DNA of 64,000 nt. Origin: Nocardia sp. NBC_00565. Lineage in GTDB: Bacteria; Actinomycetota; Actinomycetes; Mycobacteriales; Mycobacteriaceae. The notes beneath the pieces were generated by a model, which was not told the origin of the DNA, searched no databases, and saw nothing but the letters and a program-made list of their open reading frames with translations. Below are positions 49,606 to 57,374 of the stretch, one piece after another (the first letter of the stretch is position 1; each line of letters starts with the position of its first letter). The stretch lies in contig NZ_CP107785.1 in the NCBI RefSeq assembly GCF_036345915.1, positions 2,418,001 to 2,482,000 of the forward strand. The letters are read 5' to 3'. Position numbers and translations under genes: made by a program.

Positions 49606-49729
49606 AGTACAATCAATGGTGGAGCGACTACGCTGGGCTCTCGAACCGTATGGTGCGGAGGTATCTCCGTCCGCAACGACACAGTTGATTCAGGCCGGAT
49701 CTCGCTCTAGTCTCGTGACCAATGTCATA

Positions 49730-49741
49730 GACCGACCGGTC
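49730..49741. promoter_or_regulatory. GACCG/CGGTC-type operator before the monooxygenase
   Basis: GACCGACCGGTC, a near-perfect palindrome 54 bases before the monooxygenase start. Confidence 0.7.
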
Positions 49742-49795
49742 GAAACAACTATGGCGTCGAGCGGCCCGGCCGACCCATTCGAGAATGGAGAACAT

Positions 49796-51418
49796 ATGAG
49801 TGGATCAGCGAAGGTGTCCGACGCGGTGCTCGACGTCCTGGTGATCGGTGCGGGCGTGACCGGCATCTATCAGCTGTACCGAGCCCGCGAGGAGGGCTTC
49901 TCGGCGAAGTTGCTCGAGGCGGGCACCGGTGTGGGTGGCACGTGGTACTGGAACCGCTATCCCGAGGCGCGCTTCGACTCCGAGAGCTACACCTACGGCT
50001 ATCTGTTCTCGAAGGAGCTGTGGGAGGAGTGGGAGTGGACCGAGCGGTTCGCGGGGCAGCCCGAGATCGAGCGGTACTTCAACCATGTGGTCGACAAATT
50101 CGACCTGCGGCGGGATATCGAATTCAACACCAAGGTGGCCGCGGGCGAGTTCGATGAGCCCTCCGGCACCTGGACGGTGCGCACCGTCGACGGCGCCGAG
50201 TATCGGGCCCGCTTTCTCGTGGCGGCGACCGGCGTGCTGTCGGTACCGTTCATCCCGGATGTGCCGGGGCAGTTCGACTTCCGTGGCGAGCAGCACCACA
50301 CCGGCCGCTGGCCCAAGACGCCCATCGATTTCACCGGCAAGCGCGTCGCGCTCATCGGAACCGGCTCCAGCGGTGTGCAGATCGTGCCGGCAATCGCGGA
50401 CCAGGTGGATTCGTTGACGGTGTACCAACGGACTCCCGACTGGTGCACGCCGCTCAACAACGCACCGATCACGCCCGAGGAACAGGCCACGCTCAAGGCC
50501 GACTTCGAGAAGATCCGCGAGACGCTGAACACCTCGCCGAGTGGGTTCCTGCACGACTTCCCGACCCGCAATTCCACCGACGATACGAAGGAACAGCGGC
50601 GGGAGTTCTTCGAAAAGCTCTGGAACAGCCCAGGTTTCACGAAGCTGACGCAGAACTACATCGACTTCACCACCAACCCCGAGGTGAACAAGGAGTTCTG
50701 CGAGTTCCTCGCGGAGAAGGTCCGCGCCATCGTCGCCGATCCGGCGACCGCCGACAATCTGATCCCCAAGGACCACATCTACGCCGGGCGGCGCCCACCC
50801 TTCGTGACCGGTTACTACCAGGCCTACAACAAGCCGAACGTCTCGCTCGTCGCCCTCAAACAGACGCCGATCACGCGGATCACCGAGACCGGGATCGAGA
50901 CGGCCGAGGGGCTGCGCGAGTTCGACATCATCATCTGGGCGACCGGATACGACTTCGGCACCGGCGCGCTGAATCGGCTGGGCGTGCGCGGCCGCGCGGG
51001 ACTTCCACTCGAGGAGTACTGGGCGGACGGTCCGAGCACCTACCTCGGCATCGCGACGGCCGGATTCCCGAACTTCTTCTTTCCGGGCGGGCCGCACGGC
51101 GCGCTGGGCAACAATCCGCGGTACGCGGGTGACCAGGTGGACGGCGTCATCGGCGCACTCCAGCACGCGCGCGATAACGGCTACCACATCATCGAGGTGG
51201 ATCCGGACGCCGAACAGGAGTGGACCGATACGGTCAACGGCAGTGGTTCGCTGTTCTTGGAGAGCAGCTACTTCTTCGGGGCGAACATTCCGGGCAAGGC
51301 GGTCAAGCAGTTGCTGAATCCGACCGGGCGGCCCAATCTCCAGCGGCTGATCGCCGAAAATGCCGCGAACAAGTACTCGGCGTTCATCCTGTCCAAGGTC
51401 GAGGAAGCGGCCGCGTAG
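49796..51418 (+). CDS. Baeyer-Villiger monooxygenase (FAD/NADPH, type I)
   Basis: A 540-residue flavoprotein from ATG 49796 (GGAG six bases upstream; the longer frame from 49616 is not supported). It has the FAD-binding GAGVTG (residues 18-23), the type I fingerprint FRGEQHHTGRWP (162-173, exactly F-x-G-x3-H-T-x2-W-P), the NADPH-binding GTGSSG (188-193) and WATGYDFGTG near residue 380. It inserts oxygen next to a ketone to make an ester or lactone. The length matches cyclohexanone/phenylacetone monooxygenases. It lies within a set of SDR, CMD, SnoaL and cyclase genes that suits oxidation and ring opening of a cyclic alcohol or ketone. Confidence 0.95.
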   Translation: MSGSAKVSDAVLDVLVIGAGVTGIYQLYRAREEGFSAKLLEAGTGVGGTWYWNRYPEARFDSESYTYGYLFSKELWEEWEWTERFAGQPEIERYFNHVVDKFDLRRDIEFNTKVAAGEFDEPSGTWTVRTVDGAEYRARFLVAATGVLSVPFIPDVPGQFDFRGEQHHTGRWPKTPIDFTGKRVALIGTGSSGVQIVPAIADQVDSLTVYQRTPDWCTPLNNAPITPEEQATLKADFEKIRETLNTSPSGFLHDFPTRNSTDDTKEQRREFFEKLWNSPGFTKLTQNYIDFTTNPEVNKEFCEFLAEKVRAIVADPATADNLIPKDHIYAGRRPPFVTGYYQAYNKPNVSLVALKQTPITRITETGIETAEGLREFDIIIWATGYDFGTGALNRLGVRGRAGLPLEEYWADGPSTYLGIATAGFPNFFFPGGPHGALGNNPRYAGDQVDGVIGALQHARDNGYHIIEVDPDAEQEWTDTVNGSGSLFLESSYFFGANIPGKAVKQLLNPTGRPNLQRLIAENAANKYSAFILSKVEEAAA

Positions 51419-51426
51419 GACATGGA

Positions 51427-51465
51427 AAAGGGCCTCGCCGACACGGTATGTCGGCGAGGCCCTTT
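51427..51465. terminator. Long bidirectional terminator after the monooxygenase
   Basis: A perfect 17-bp stem (arms 51427-51443 and 51449-51465; AAAGGGCCTCG... to ...CGAGGCCCTTT) with a 5-base loop, nine bases after the stop and convergent with the SnoaL genes. Confidence 0.9.
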
Positions 51466-51515
51466 GTGTCGGTTCCGGATTCGTGACCGGTGCCGAGGTG
51501 CGAAGTGCCGGACTG

Positions 51516-51905
51516 CTAGACCACGTAGGTCAGATTCCGGTGCTGGAACCGCCATGCGCCGTCGTGCAGGCGCAGGGTGTCCTGGTATCGACCGACGAGC
51601 CCCACCGCCCAGCCCGCTTCGCCACGCTGGAGGAAGACGAGGTCGCTGGAGGCCGTGGCCTGGTTCTCGGTCCAGGAGGTGATGACGGTGTTGGCGACGA
51701 GGTGCTTCTGCGGCTGTGTCGGCACCATGCCGGCGTAGACCCCCTGCAGTGCGTTATGGCCTTCGAAGGTGCCGACGCCCATGATCTCGGTGGCGCCGTC
51801 TGGACAGAACGTCGCGACGATGTCCGAGGTCCGCCCCTCGTCGAGTGCCCGGGTGTATGTGGCGATGGCGGCGTGCACGCCGAGCGCGACCTGTGCTTCG
51901 GTCAT
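51516..51905 (-). CDS. SnoaL-like (NTF2-fold) protein, copy A
   Basis: A 129-residue SnoaL-like protein with an N-terminal helix (QVALGVHAAIATYTRALDEGRTSDI), VATFCPDGATEIMGVGTFEGHNAL and C-terminal strands ending FQHRNLTYVV. These small NTF2-fold proteins act as cyclases, isomerases, hydratases or ketosteroid-isomerase-like proteins. It is a clear duplicate of the next gene, sharing PTQPQKHLVANTVITSWTE and GRYQDTLR/GRYEDTLR. The start is 25 bases after the stop of the other copy. Confidence 0.9.
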   Translation of the reverse strand: MTEAQVALGVHAAIATYTRALDEGRTSDIVATFCPDGATEIMGVGTFEGHNALQGVYAGMVPTQPQKHLVANTVITSWTENQATASSDLVFLQRGEAGWAVGLVGRYQDTLRLHDGAWRFQHRNLTYVV

Positions 51906-51930
51906 TGTCTTCTCCAGGATTCGGTGTCGG

Positions 51931-52329
51931 TTAGACGATGTAGGTCGTGGTCCGGTGGTGGATCAGCCAGGTGCCGTCGTACCGACGCAGGGTGTCCTCG
52001 TAACGTCCGACGACCTGCACCGCCCAACCCGACTCGCCGCGCTGGAAGAAGGCCACATCGCTGACCGCCGTGGCCTCGTCCTCGGTCCAGGAGGTGATGA
52101 CGGTGTTTGCGACGAGGTGTTTCTGTGGCTGCGTCGGTGCCCATCCCTTGAAGGCCTCGCGCAGCGCGTCGTGGCCGGTGATCGGGTCGAAGCCGGGAAT
52201 TTCGAGAACCGCGTCGGGCGCGTACAGCGCGACCGTCTCATCGGTCTGTCCAGCATCCTGTGCCTGCGTGTGGGCGCTGATCACGTCGCGCACGCTCGCC
52301 GCGACCGACGCCTGTGTTGATTCGCTCAT
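51931..52329 (-). CDS. SnoaL-like (NTF2-fold) protein, copy B
   Basis: A 132-residue homologue of the downstream gene: VRDVISAHTQAQDAGQTDETVALYAPDAVLEIPGFDPITGHDALREAF, then the shared PTQPQKHLVANTVITSWTE block and a C-terminal HHRTTTYIV. The acidic pocket residues differ from copy A, suggesting a heterodimer or two substrates. It is the first gene after a GACCG-type operator, divergent from the cyclase gene. Confidence 0.9.
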   Translation of the reverse strand: MSESTQASVAASVRDVISAHTQAQDAGQTDETVALYAPDAVLEIPGFDPITGHDALREAFKGWAPTQPQKHLVANTVITSWTEDEATAVSDVAFFQRGESGWAVQVVGRYEDTLRRYDGTWLIHHRTTTYIV

Positions 52330-52386
52330 CTCTCTCCAAGCTCGACGGAAACTGCCTGCTCACGCCGGTAGTTCCAATATTGTTTC

Positions 52387-52398
52387 GACCGTTCAGTC
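52387..52398. promoter_or_regulatory. GACCG/CGGTC-type operator, variant, upstream of SnoaL genes
   Basis: GACCGTTCAGTC, a weaker palindrome of the same family, 58 bases upstream of the SnoaL copy B start, on the side of the divergent promoter next to that gene. Confidence 0.5.
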
Positions 52399-52449
52399 TA
52401 ATCAAAAGATGCAGGCGGAGGAAGCGATTGCGAGTATCAAATTTTCGTT

Positions 52450-52461
52450 GACCGATCGGTA
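52450..52461. promoter_or_regulatory. GACCG/CGGTC-type operator upstream of the cyclase gene
   Basis: TTGACCGATCGGTACAAT holds GACCGATCGGTA, a near-perfect member of the family, 58 bases before the cyclase start. Confidence 0.7.
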
Positions 52462-52518
52462 CAATCCAAATAGCATGGTGACCTCAGTCGATGAGGACTC
52501 GGAAGAAGGAGTGCAACC

Positions 52519-53556
52519 GTGACGAAACGGTGGAAGCAGCGCCCGGAAGGCTCGACCTGGGGTGATTGGGGCGAGGACGACGAACTGGGGCGCATCAACC
52601 TGCTCACCCCGGAGAAGGTCCGACAAGGTGTGCGCGAGGTCGAACACGGAATCACCTTCAGCCTGAGCCTGCCGCTCGACTACCCGGGCGGATCCGCGAT
52701 GAACCAGCGGCGCTACCCGCCGATCCTGCGGCCGACCGAGGACCTGGCGCACAAGCAGGACACCTTCTACAACGTCGTCGCGCGTGACTCGATCTCGCCG
52801 ACCTTCATCGACCTGTGGAGCGATGACGTCGTCACGCTGTGGCTGCAGTACTCGACGCAGTGGGATTCCCTGGCCCACCAGGGCGCGTTGTTCGACGCCG
52901 ACGGCGACGGAGTCGCGGAGCCGGTGTACTACAACGGATTCCGCCCCGGCACCGACATCATCGGACCGCAAGAAGATGCCAAGGGCGATGGCAGCGGGAG
53001 CGTCTCGTTCGCCAAGCACCTCGGCTGTGAGCACATGGCCGCCCACGGTATCCAGGGGCGCGGTGTCCTCATCGACGTCTCGCATCTCGGAAAAGACTGG
53101 CAGCCGGTCGATTTGAAGATGCTGAAGGACATCATGGCGAAGGACAACGTCGTGGTGGAGCCGGGCGATATGCTCGTGCTGCACACCGGCTTCGCCACCC
53201 AGGTCCTGGCCTGGGAGAAGAACCCCGGCCCCGAGATCCAGGCCATGTTCCCCTACCTGGACGCGACCGACGAGTCGTTGCTGGAGTGGATCGCCGATTC
53301 GCAGATCTCGGCGCTCATCTCGGACAACTATGCGGTGGAGGGCTGGGCGCCCGACAGCGAGACCCCGCACACCCTGCTCCCGATCCACCACCTGTGCCTG
53401 TTCAAGCTCGGGGTGCCGCTCGGCGAGCTCTGGTACACCGAGGAACTCGCCACCTGGCTGCGCGAACACAACCGCAGCCGGTTCCTGCTCACCGCACCCC
53501 CGCTGCGCCTGCCCGGGACCATGGGTAGCCCATTGACTCCGGTCGCGACCGTCTGA
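52519..53556 (+). CDS. Cyclase family protein (kynurenine formamidase-like hydrolase, PF04199)
   Basis: A 345-residue protein starting at GTG (GAAGGAG upstream). PF04199 proteins are metal-dependent hydrolases that include kynurenine formamidase and ring-opening enzymes. The usual metal motif H-x-G-T-H-x-D-x3-H appears here as QYSTQWDSLAHQG, a variant found in a separate subgroup. Other conserved parts are GRGVLIDVSHLGKDW, VEPGDMLVLHTGF and EELATWLREHNRSRFLLTAPPLRLPG. It is probably the hydrolase that opens a cyclic ketone, lactone or 1,3-diketone after the oxygenase step. It is operator-linked and divergent from SnoaL. Confidence 0.9.
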   Translation: MTKRWKQRPEGSTWGDWGEDDELGRINLLTPEKVRQGVREVEHGITFSLSLPLDYPGGSAMNQRRYPPILRPTEDLAHKQDTFYNVVARDSISPTFIDLWSDDVVTLWLQYSTQWDSLAHQGALFDADGDGVAEPVYYNGFRPGTDIIGPQEDAKGDGSGSVSFAKHLGCEHMAAHGIQGRGVLIDVSHLGKDWQPVDLKMLKDIMAKDNVVVEPGDMLVLHTGFATQVLAWEKNPGPEIQAMFPYLDATDESLLEWIADSQISALISDNYAVEGWAPDSETPHTLLPIHHLCLFKLGVPLGELWYTEELATWLREHNRSRFLLTAPPLRLPGTMGSPLTPVATV

Positions 53557-53588
53557 TTCGGTACGTGCGCCCGATTGCCGGTGTTCGG

Positions 53589-53628
53589 TTCGGTGCGGGT
53601 GCGGCCTCGGTGCCGCATCCGCACCGAA
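53589..53628 (+). terminator. Terminator after the cyclase gene
   Basis: A 17-bp near-perfect stem (TTCGGTGCGGGTGCGGC / GCCGCATCCGCACCGAA; 53589-53605 and 53612-53628) with a 6-base loop. Confidence 0.75.
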
Positions 53629-53748
53629 GCGGTTTGCGCGGCTGTCCGCCGCGGCGGGGGCGCACCGCCGGATTGTGTACCGTGAGGGGTTCGTGTCACC
53701 GGCCGTCGGGTATTTCCTTGGTGGCGTACAGGTTTAAGGATCGGTGAG

Positions 53749-54465
53749 ATGCCTACAGTGCGAACGGAGCACGGCAAGACCCCACGCCAGGAGCGTGCGA
53801 AGACCGCACGTTATTACCGCAAACGCGAACAGGTCGTGGATGTCGCGGTAGAGCTGTTCTCGAAGAACGGCTACGCGAGCACCGGCGTGGCCGATATCGG
53901 CGAGGCCGCCGGGCTGGCCCGTGGCGCGCTCTACTACTACATCGGTTCGAAGGACGCCCTGCTGGCCGAGATCCACGACCGCGTACTGGATCCGCTGCTC
54001 GTGGAGGCATCGGCGATCGTGCGGCTGGACATCAGTTTTCAAGCGCGCCTGTGGTTGCTGTCGGAATCATTGCTGCGCCAGATCGTGCACCGACAAGACC
54101 ACGTGTGGGTCTTCCTGCACGAATATCACCAGCTGCAGGGCGAATACCGCATCCGGTTCCGGACCAAGCGACAGCGTTTCGAATCGCAGATCCGCAGCGT
54201 GCTCGCCGATGGGCACAGCCAGGGCAAGCTGCGGGTGCAAGATCTGGAACTCGCGATGCTCGCGTATCTGAACCTGCACAACTACACCTATCAGTGGGTA
54301 TCGCGCCGTGCGGACCTGAAGGTCGAGGAACTCGCCCGCTTCTACTGCGAGATCTTCTTGAACGGGATCCTCACCGAGCCGCTGGACCTGGCGGCGGCGG
54401 AGGCGGAACTGGAGTACGGCCGATCGGTTCTCGGTGTGCTACTGGCAAAGGGGCTGGATCACTGA
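53749..54465 (+). CDS. TetR family regulator (likely reads the GACCG/CGGTC operators)
   Basis: A 238-residue TetR protein with the HTH at about residues 28-75 (VAVELFSKNGYASTGVADIGEAAGLARGALYYYIGSKDALL) and the long C-terminal domain typical of KstR-like lipid regulators (FLHEYHQLQGEYRIRFRTKRQRFESQIRSVL). It lies at the centre of the six GACCG/CGGTC sites, so it is the most likely regulator, although no site of that family is visible at its own promoter. It is flanked by strong terminators. Confidence 0.93.
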   Translation: MPTVRTEHGKTPRQERAKTARYYRKREQVVDVAVELFSKNGYASTGVADIGEAAGLARGALYYYIGSKDALLAEIHDRVLDPLLVEASAIVRLDISFQARLWLLSESLLRQIVHRQDHVWVFLHEYHQLQGEYRIRFRTKRQRFESQIRSVLADGHSQGKLRVQDLELAMLAYLNLHNYTYQWVSRRADLKVEELARFYCEIFLNGILTEPLDLAAAEAELEYGRSVLGVLLAKGLDH

Positions 54466-54475
54466 ATCCCCGGTG

Positions 54476-54514
54476 CCGCTGGTCGTGACCCTCCACCAGG
54501 GTCACGGCCAGCGG
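54476..54514. terminator. Bidirectional terminator between TetR and SDR genes
   Basis: A 17-bp stem with one G-T pair (CCGCTGGTCGTGACCCT / AGGGTCACGGCCAGCGG; 54476-54492 and 54498-54514), between convergent genes. Confidence 0.88.
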
Positions 54515-54539
54515 CATTTCGGGGCCGGCTGGTTCTGGG

Positions 54540-55472
54540 CTACGACGTCGCGAGATGTGCGAACTGGTGCTTCAGGAACGCGCCGGACCAGCTCATCAGA
54601 TCGGCGGGCACGTAGTAACCCGTCTCGTCATTGATCGCATCCCAATTCTCGGCGACATCCTCGATGGTGGCCGGACCCTCGTGCACGTAACCCTCGGTCG
54701 AGGCGAGGAACAACCGCGCGAAGCGACCGGCTCCGGCCGTGTAGATCTCACCGCTGACCGGGCAGCTCTCGTGGGCCAGGAACGCGACCATCGGCGCGAC
54801 GAGTCCGGAGGGCATGAACGGCTGACCGGGCACGGGCTCGGCGTCATCGCTGAGTTCGGCGGTCCCGGCCATGCGGGTCTGCGCCGCAGGCGCGATGAGA
54901 TTGAGCTTGATCCCATGCGGTTCGCCGGAAAGCTTCGCGCTGCGCGCCAATCCGATCAGACCGGCCTTCGCGGTCGCGTAGGACAGGTTGTTGTCGAGAC
55001 CCAATACGCCGCTCGAGGTCGTCAGCACGACCCGGCCGTAGCCCTGTTCGACGAAATGCGGCCATGCGGCCCGGGTCGTGTTGAACGAACCGATGAGGTG
55101 CACCGCGAGGTGGCGCTCGAGGTTGTCCAGATCGACCTCCGGAAAACCCGCGTACCTGACGATTCCCGCGTTGTTGACGACGATATCGATGCGGCCGAAC
55201 CGATCGATCGCGGTGTCGATGATCGCCTTGGCGCCGGCTTCGGTGGAGACATCGTTGGTGTCGGCCGCCGCGGCACCGCCGGCGGCGACGATCTCGTCGA
55301 CGACCGATTGCGCCGGTCCGACGTCGGAACCCTCGCCCTCCATTGATCCACCGAGGTCGTTGACGACGACACTCGCGCCGCGTTTCGCCAGGAGCAGGGC
55401 GTGGGCCCGCCCGATGCCGCGACCCGCGCCGGTGACGACCGCCACCCGTCCTTCGAAACTCAACTCACTCAT
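54540..55472 (-). CDS. SDR oxidoreductase, MFE-2/17-beta-HSD4-like domain
   Basis: A 310-residue SDR from ATG 55472 (AGGAG seven bases upstream). It has TGAGRGIGRAHALLLAKRGASVVVNDLGG, the pattern of the (3R)-hydroxyacyl-CoA dehydrogenase domain of peroxisomal multifunctional enzyme type 2, then NNAGI, TTSSGVLG and Tyr165/Lys169 in SYATAKAG. The C-terminal extension (FLASTEGYVHEGPATIEDVAENWDAI) is also typical. It oxidises a 3-hydroxyacyl-CoA, probably the (3R) isomer made by a MaoC hydratase. A GACCG-type operator (55540-55551) is 68 bases upstream. Confidence 0.93.
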   Translation of the reverse strand: MSELSFEGRVAVVTGAGRGIGRAHALLLAKRGASVVVNDLGGSMEGEGSDVGPAQSVVDEIVAAGGAAAADTNDVSTEAGAKAIIDTAIDRFGRIDIVVNNAGIVRYAGFPEVDLDNLERHLAVHLIGSFNTTRAAWPHFVEQGYGRVVLTTSSGVLGLDNNLSYATAKAGLIGLARSAKLSGEPHGIKLNLIAPAAQTRMAGTAELSDDAEPVPGQPFMPSGLVAPMVAFLAHESCPVSGEIYTAGAGRFARLFLASTEGYVHEGPATIEDVAENWDAINDETGYYVPADLMSWSGAFLKHQFAHLATS

Positions 55473-55539
55473 AGGTGACTCCTGTCGTACTCCATTGTCG
55501 ATCCGGAACCCGGTGACCCAGTTCACACCACATTAGATC

Positions 55540-55551
55540 AACCGGTCGGTA
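55540..55551. promoter_or_regulatory. GACCG/CGGTC-type operator before the SDR
   Basis: TCAACCGGTCGGTACA holds AACCGGTCGGTA, matching the cyclase site except at the left edge. It is between the SDR promoter and the stop of the enoyl-CoA hydratase gene. Confidence 0.6.
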
Positions 55552-55586
55552 CACACAACTAGGTGTGACGCAGACGGATCGTTTGG

Positions 55587-56387
55587 TCATCGGCCCTGAA
55601 ACGTTGCCTTGCGCGGGCCGTCCTCGACGAAGCTGCGCAGGCCGTGCCGCGCGTCCGCGCTGGCGAAGCATTCGGTGATGAGGTCGGCTTCCAGGGCCAG
55701 TCCGTGGTCGATCGGCAGGCCCGCGCCCGCGTCGATCGCTTGTTTGGCGTACCGCAGCGCCCATGGTCCGCGCGCGTATGTCAGGCCCTTCGCGACTGCG
55801 GTGTCGAACACCTCAGCGTCGTCGACCAGTTGATCGACGAGGCCGATCCGCAGTGCTTCTTCCGCGCGCACGAGGCGTCCGGACAGGATGAGATCCTTCG
55901 CCCCGGCGATGCCGATCGTTCGTGAAAGACGTTGCGTCCCACCGGATCCGGGCATGATTCCGAGGGTGATCTCGGGCAGGCCCAAGGTGGCGCCGCGCCC
56001 GGCGATGCGGAAGTCGGCCGCGAGCGCCAGCTCACAGCCGCCGCCGAGCGCGTAGCCGTTGACGGCCGCGATGGTGATCTGCGGGGCGGTCGCCACGGCG
56101 TGAAACGCCTGCTGGAGCACCCGGTTGCGGCGGTCGAATTCCGGGACGCTCAGGTCGAGCATCTCCTTGACGTCGGCGCCGGCCGCGAAATGTTCGGCGC
56201 CGCCGGTGATGACGACCGCCCGATAGGTCGTATTGCCGTGCAGAGCCGCCGCCGCGTTCTCCAGGAGGTCCCACATGGATTGGTCGAGCGCGTTCACCGG
56301 GGGACGTTCGATGCGCAGGATGGCCAGCTGCTCATCGCCGGGGTAGGGCTCGAGTCGCACTTTGGCGGGTTCTGGGCTGCTGATCAT
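55587..56387 (-). CDS. Enoyl-CoA hydratase (crotonase family)
   Basis: A 266-residue crotonase from ATG 56387. It has the canonical pattern: FAAGADVKEMLDLSV for the oxyanion strand, AAVNGYALGGGCELALAADFRIAG with the first Glu, and LPEITLGIMPGSGGTQRL with the second catalytic Glu. Unlike the two other crotonases in this window, it keeps both active-site glutamates, so it is a bona fide 2-enoyl-CoA hydratase. It is divergent from the SDR at 56482, over a GACCG-type site. Confidence 0.94.
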   Translation of the reverse strand: MISSPEPAKVRLEPYPGDEQLAILRIERPPVNALDQSMWDLLENAAAALHGNTTYRAVVITGGAEHFAAGADVKEMLDLSVPEFDRRNRVLQQAFHAVATAPQITIAAVNGYALGGGCELALAADFRIAGRGATLGLPEITLGIMPGSGGTQRLSRTIGIAGAKDLILSGRLVRAEEALRIGLVDQLVDDAEVFDTAVAKGLTYARGPWALRYAKQAIDAGAGLPIDHGLALEADLITECFASADARHGLRSFVEDGPRKATFQGR

Positions 56388-56428
56388 TGTTCGGTGCCTC
56401 CGGAGATGTGCTAAGTTCGGCAATAGTG

Positions 56429-56440
56429 TACCGACCGGTC
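56429..56440. promoter_or_regulatory. GACCG/CGGTC-type operator between divergent hydratase and SDR
   Basis: TACCGACCGGTC, the reverse-strand form of the cyclase-type site, is 42 bases from either start. Confidence 0.65.
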
Positions 56441-56481
56441 AAATAAATCGTAGCTCGGTGACAGTGCGGATGGACGGTGAG

Positions 56482-57240
56482 ATGCAAATGGGTATGGGGC
56501 ACGCCGATGTATCGGGGCGACGAGTTGTCATAACCGGTGCCGGGCGCGGTTTGGGGCGGGTCCTCGCGACGGCCTTCGACGCCGCGGGCGCACGGCTCGG
56601 TCTGGTGGCGCGCTCGGAGAACGCACTCGAGCAGGTGGCCGCCACGCTGCACGGCGATCCCGTCGTCTGCGCCGGGGATGTGCGGGCGGACGAGTTCAAC
56701 GAGACCGTGGCCGAACGCATGCTCGACCGCTTCGGCGGTGTCGATGTGTGGATCTGCAATGCCGGAGTGTCGCCCGAGGTCGCGACGGTCGCGCAGATGA
56801 AGCCCGAGGTCTGGCGCGACATCATCGATGTGAACCTGACCGGGACATTTCTCGGGGCGCGCGCGGCCGCGGCGGTGATGGAGCAGGGCGGTCGCATCAT
56901 CGTGACGGGTTCGGTGATCGGTGACCGGCCCCGGCGTGGACTTGCCGCGTACGCGGCCTCCAAGAGCGGCGCGCATGCCCTTGTGGCCGCGTTGGCGCAG
57001 GAACTCGGACCGCGCGCGATCACGGTCAACGCGGTGGCGCTCGGCTGGTTCGACACCGGGATGGGCAGACACTGGCACCGCGACGAGGAACGCGAGAACG
57101 ACATCGTCGGGCATACGGCACTCGAACGGTGGGGCACCCCCGCCGATCTGCCCGGGGTCTATCTGTTCCTGGCCTCGGCATCCTCGGCCTATGTGACCGG
57201 AACGACGATCACGGTCGACGGTGGGTATTCGTTGATGTGA
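56482..57240 (+). CDS. SDR oxidoreductase
   Basis: A 252-residue classical SDR (ATG 56482 preferred, after a GGTGAG site; several upstream in-frame starts exist). It has TGAGRGLG (18-25), CNAGVS, the catalytic Ser144 in VTGSVIG and Tyr157/Lys161 in AYAASKSG. The dinucleotide motif LVARSEN suggests NADP(H). It is probably a 3-ketoacyl or cyclic-ketone reductase or an alcohol dehydrogenase of the same pathway as the Baeyer-Villiger enzyme. Convergent with the HSD10-like gene, with a hairpin between them. Confidence 0.92.
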   Translation: MQMGMGHADVSGRRVVITGAGRGLGRVLATAFDAAGARLGLVARSENALEQVAATLHGDPVVCAGDVRADEFNETVAERMLDRFGGVDVWICNAGVSPEVATVAQMKPEVWRDIIDVNLTGTFLGARAAAAVMEQGGRIIVTGSVIGDRPRRGLAAYAASKSGAHALVAALAQELGPRAITVNAVALGWFDTGMGRHWHRDEERENDIVGHTALERWGTPADLPGVYLFLASASSAYVTGTTITVDGGYSLM

Positions 57241-57341
57241 CGGCGGCTGCGATCCAGAGCCGATCGGTCGTGATCGTCGGTCGGTCGCGACCAGTCTCCA
57301 GCTCAGCGAGAGGCGCTGAGCAGGCGGTGGGTGGTGCGTGC

Positions 57342-57364
57342 AGGGCCCGCGTTCGGCGGGCCCT
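57342..57364. terminator. Bidirectional terminator between the two SDR genes
   Basis: Perfect 9-bp arms AGGGCCCGC / GCGGGCCCT (57342-57350 and 57356-57364) with a 5-base loop, between convergent genes. Confidence 0.82.
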
Positions 57365-57374
57365 TCGGCGTGGA

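Noticed and set aside
49616..49795. 60-residue N-terminal extension of the monooxygenase
   Set aside because: It contains an operator site and lacks protein character; GGAG precedes ATG 49796, and FAD-binding starts right after it.
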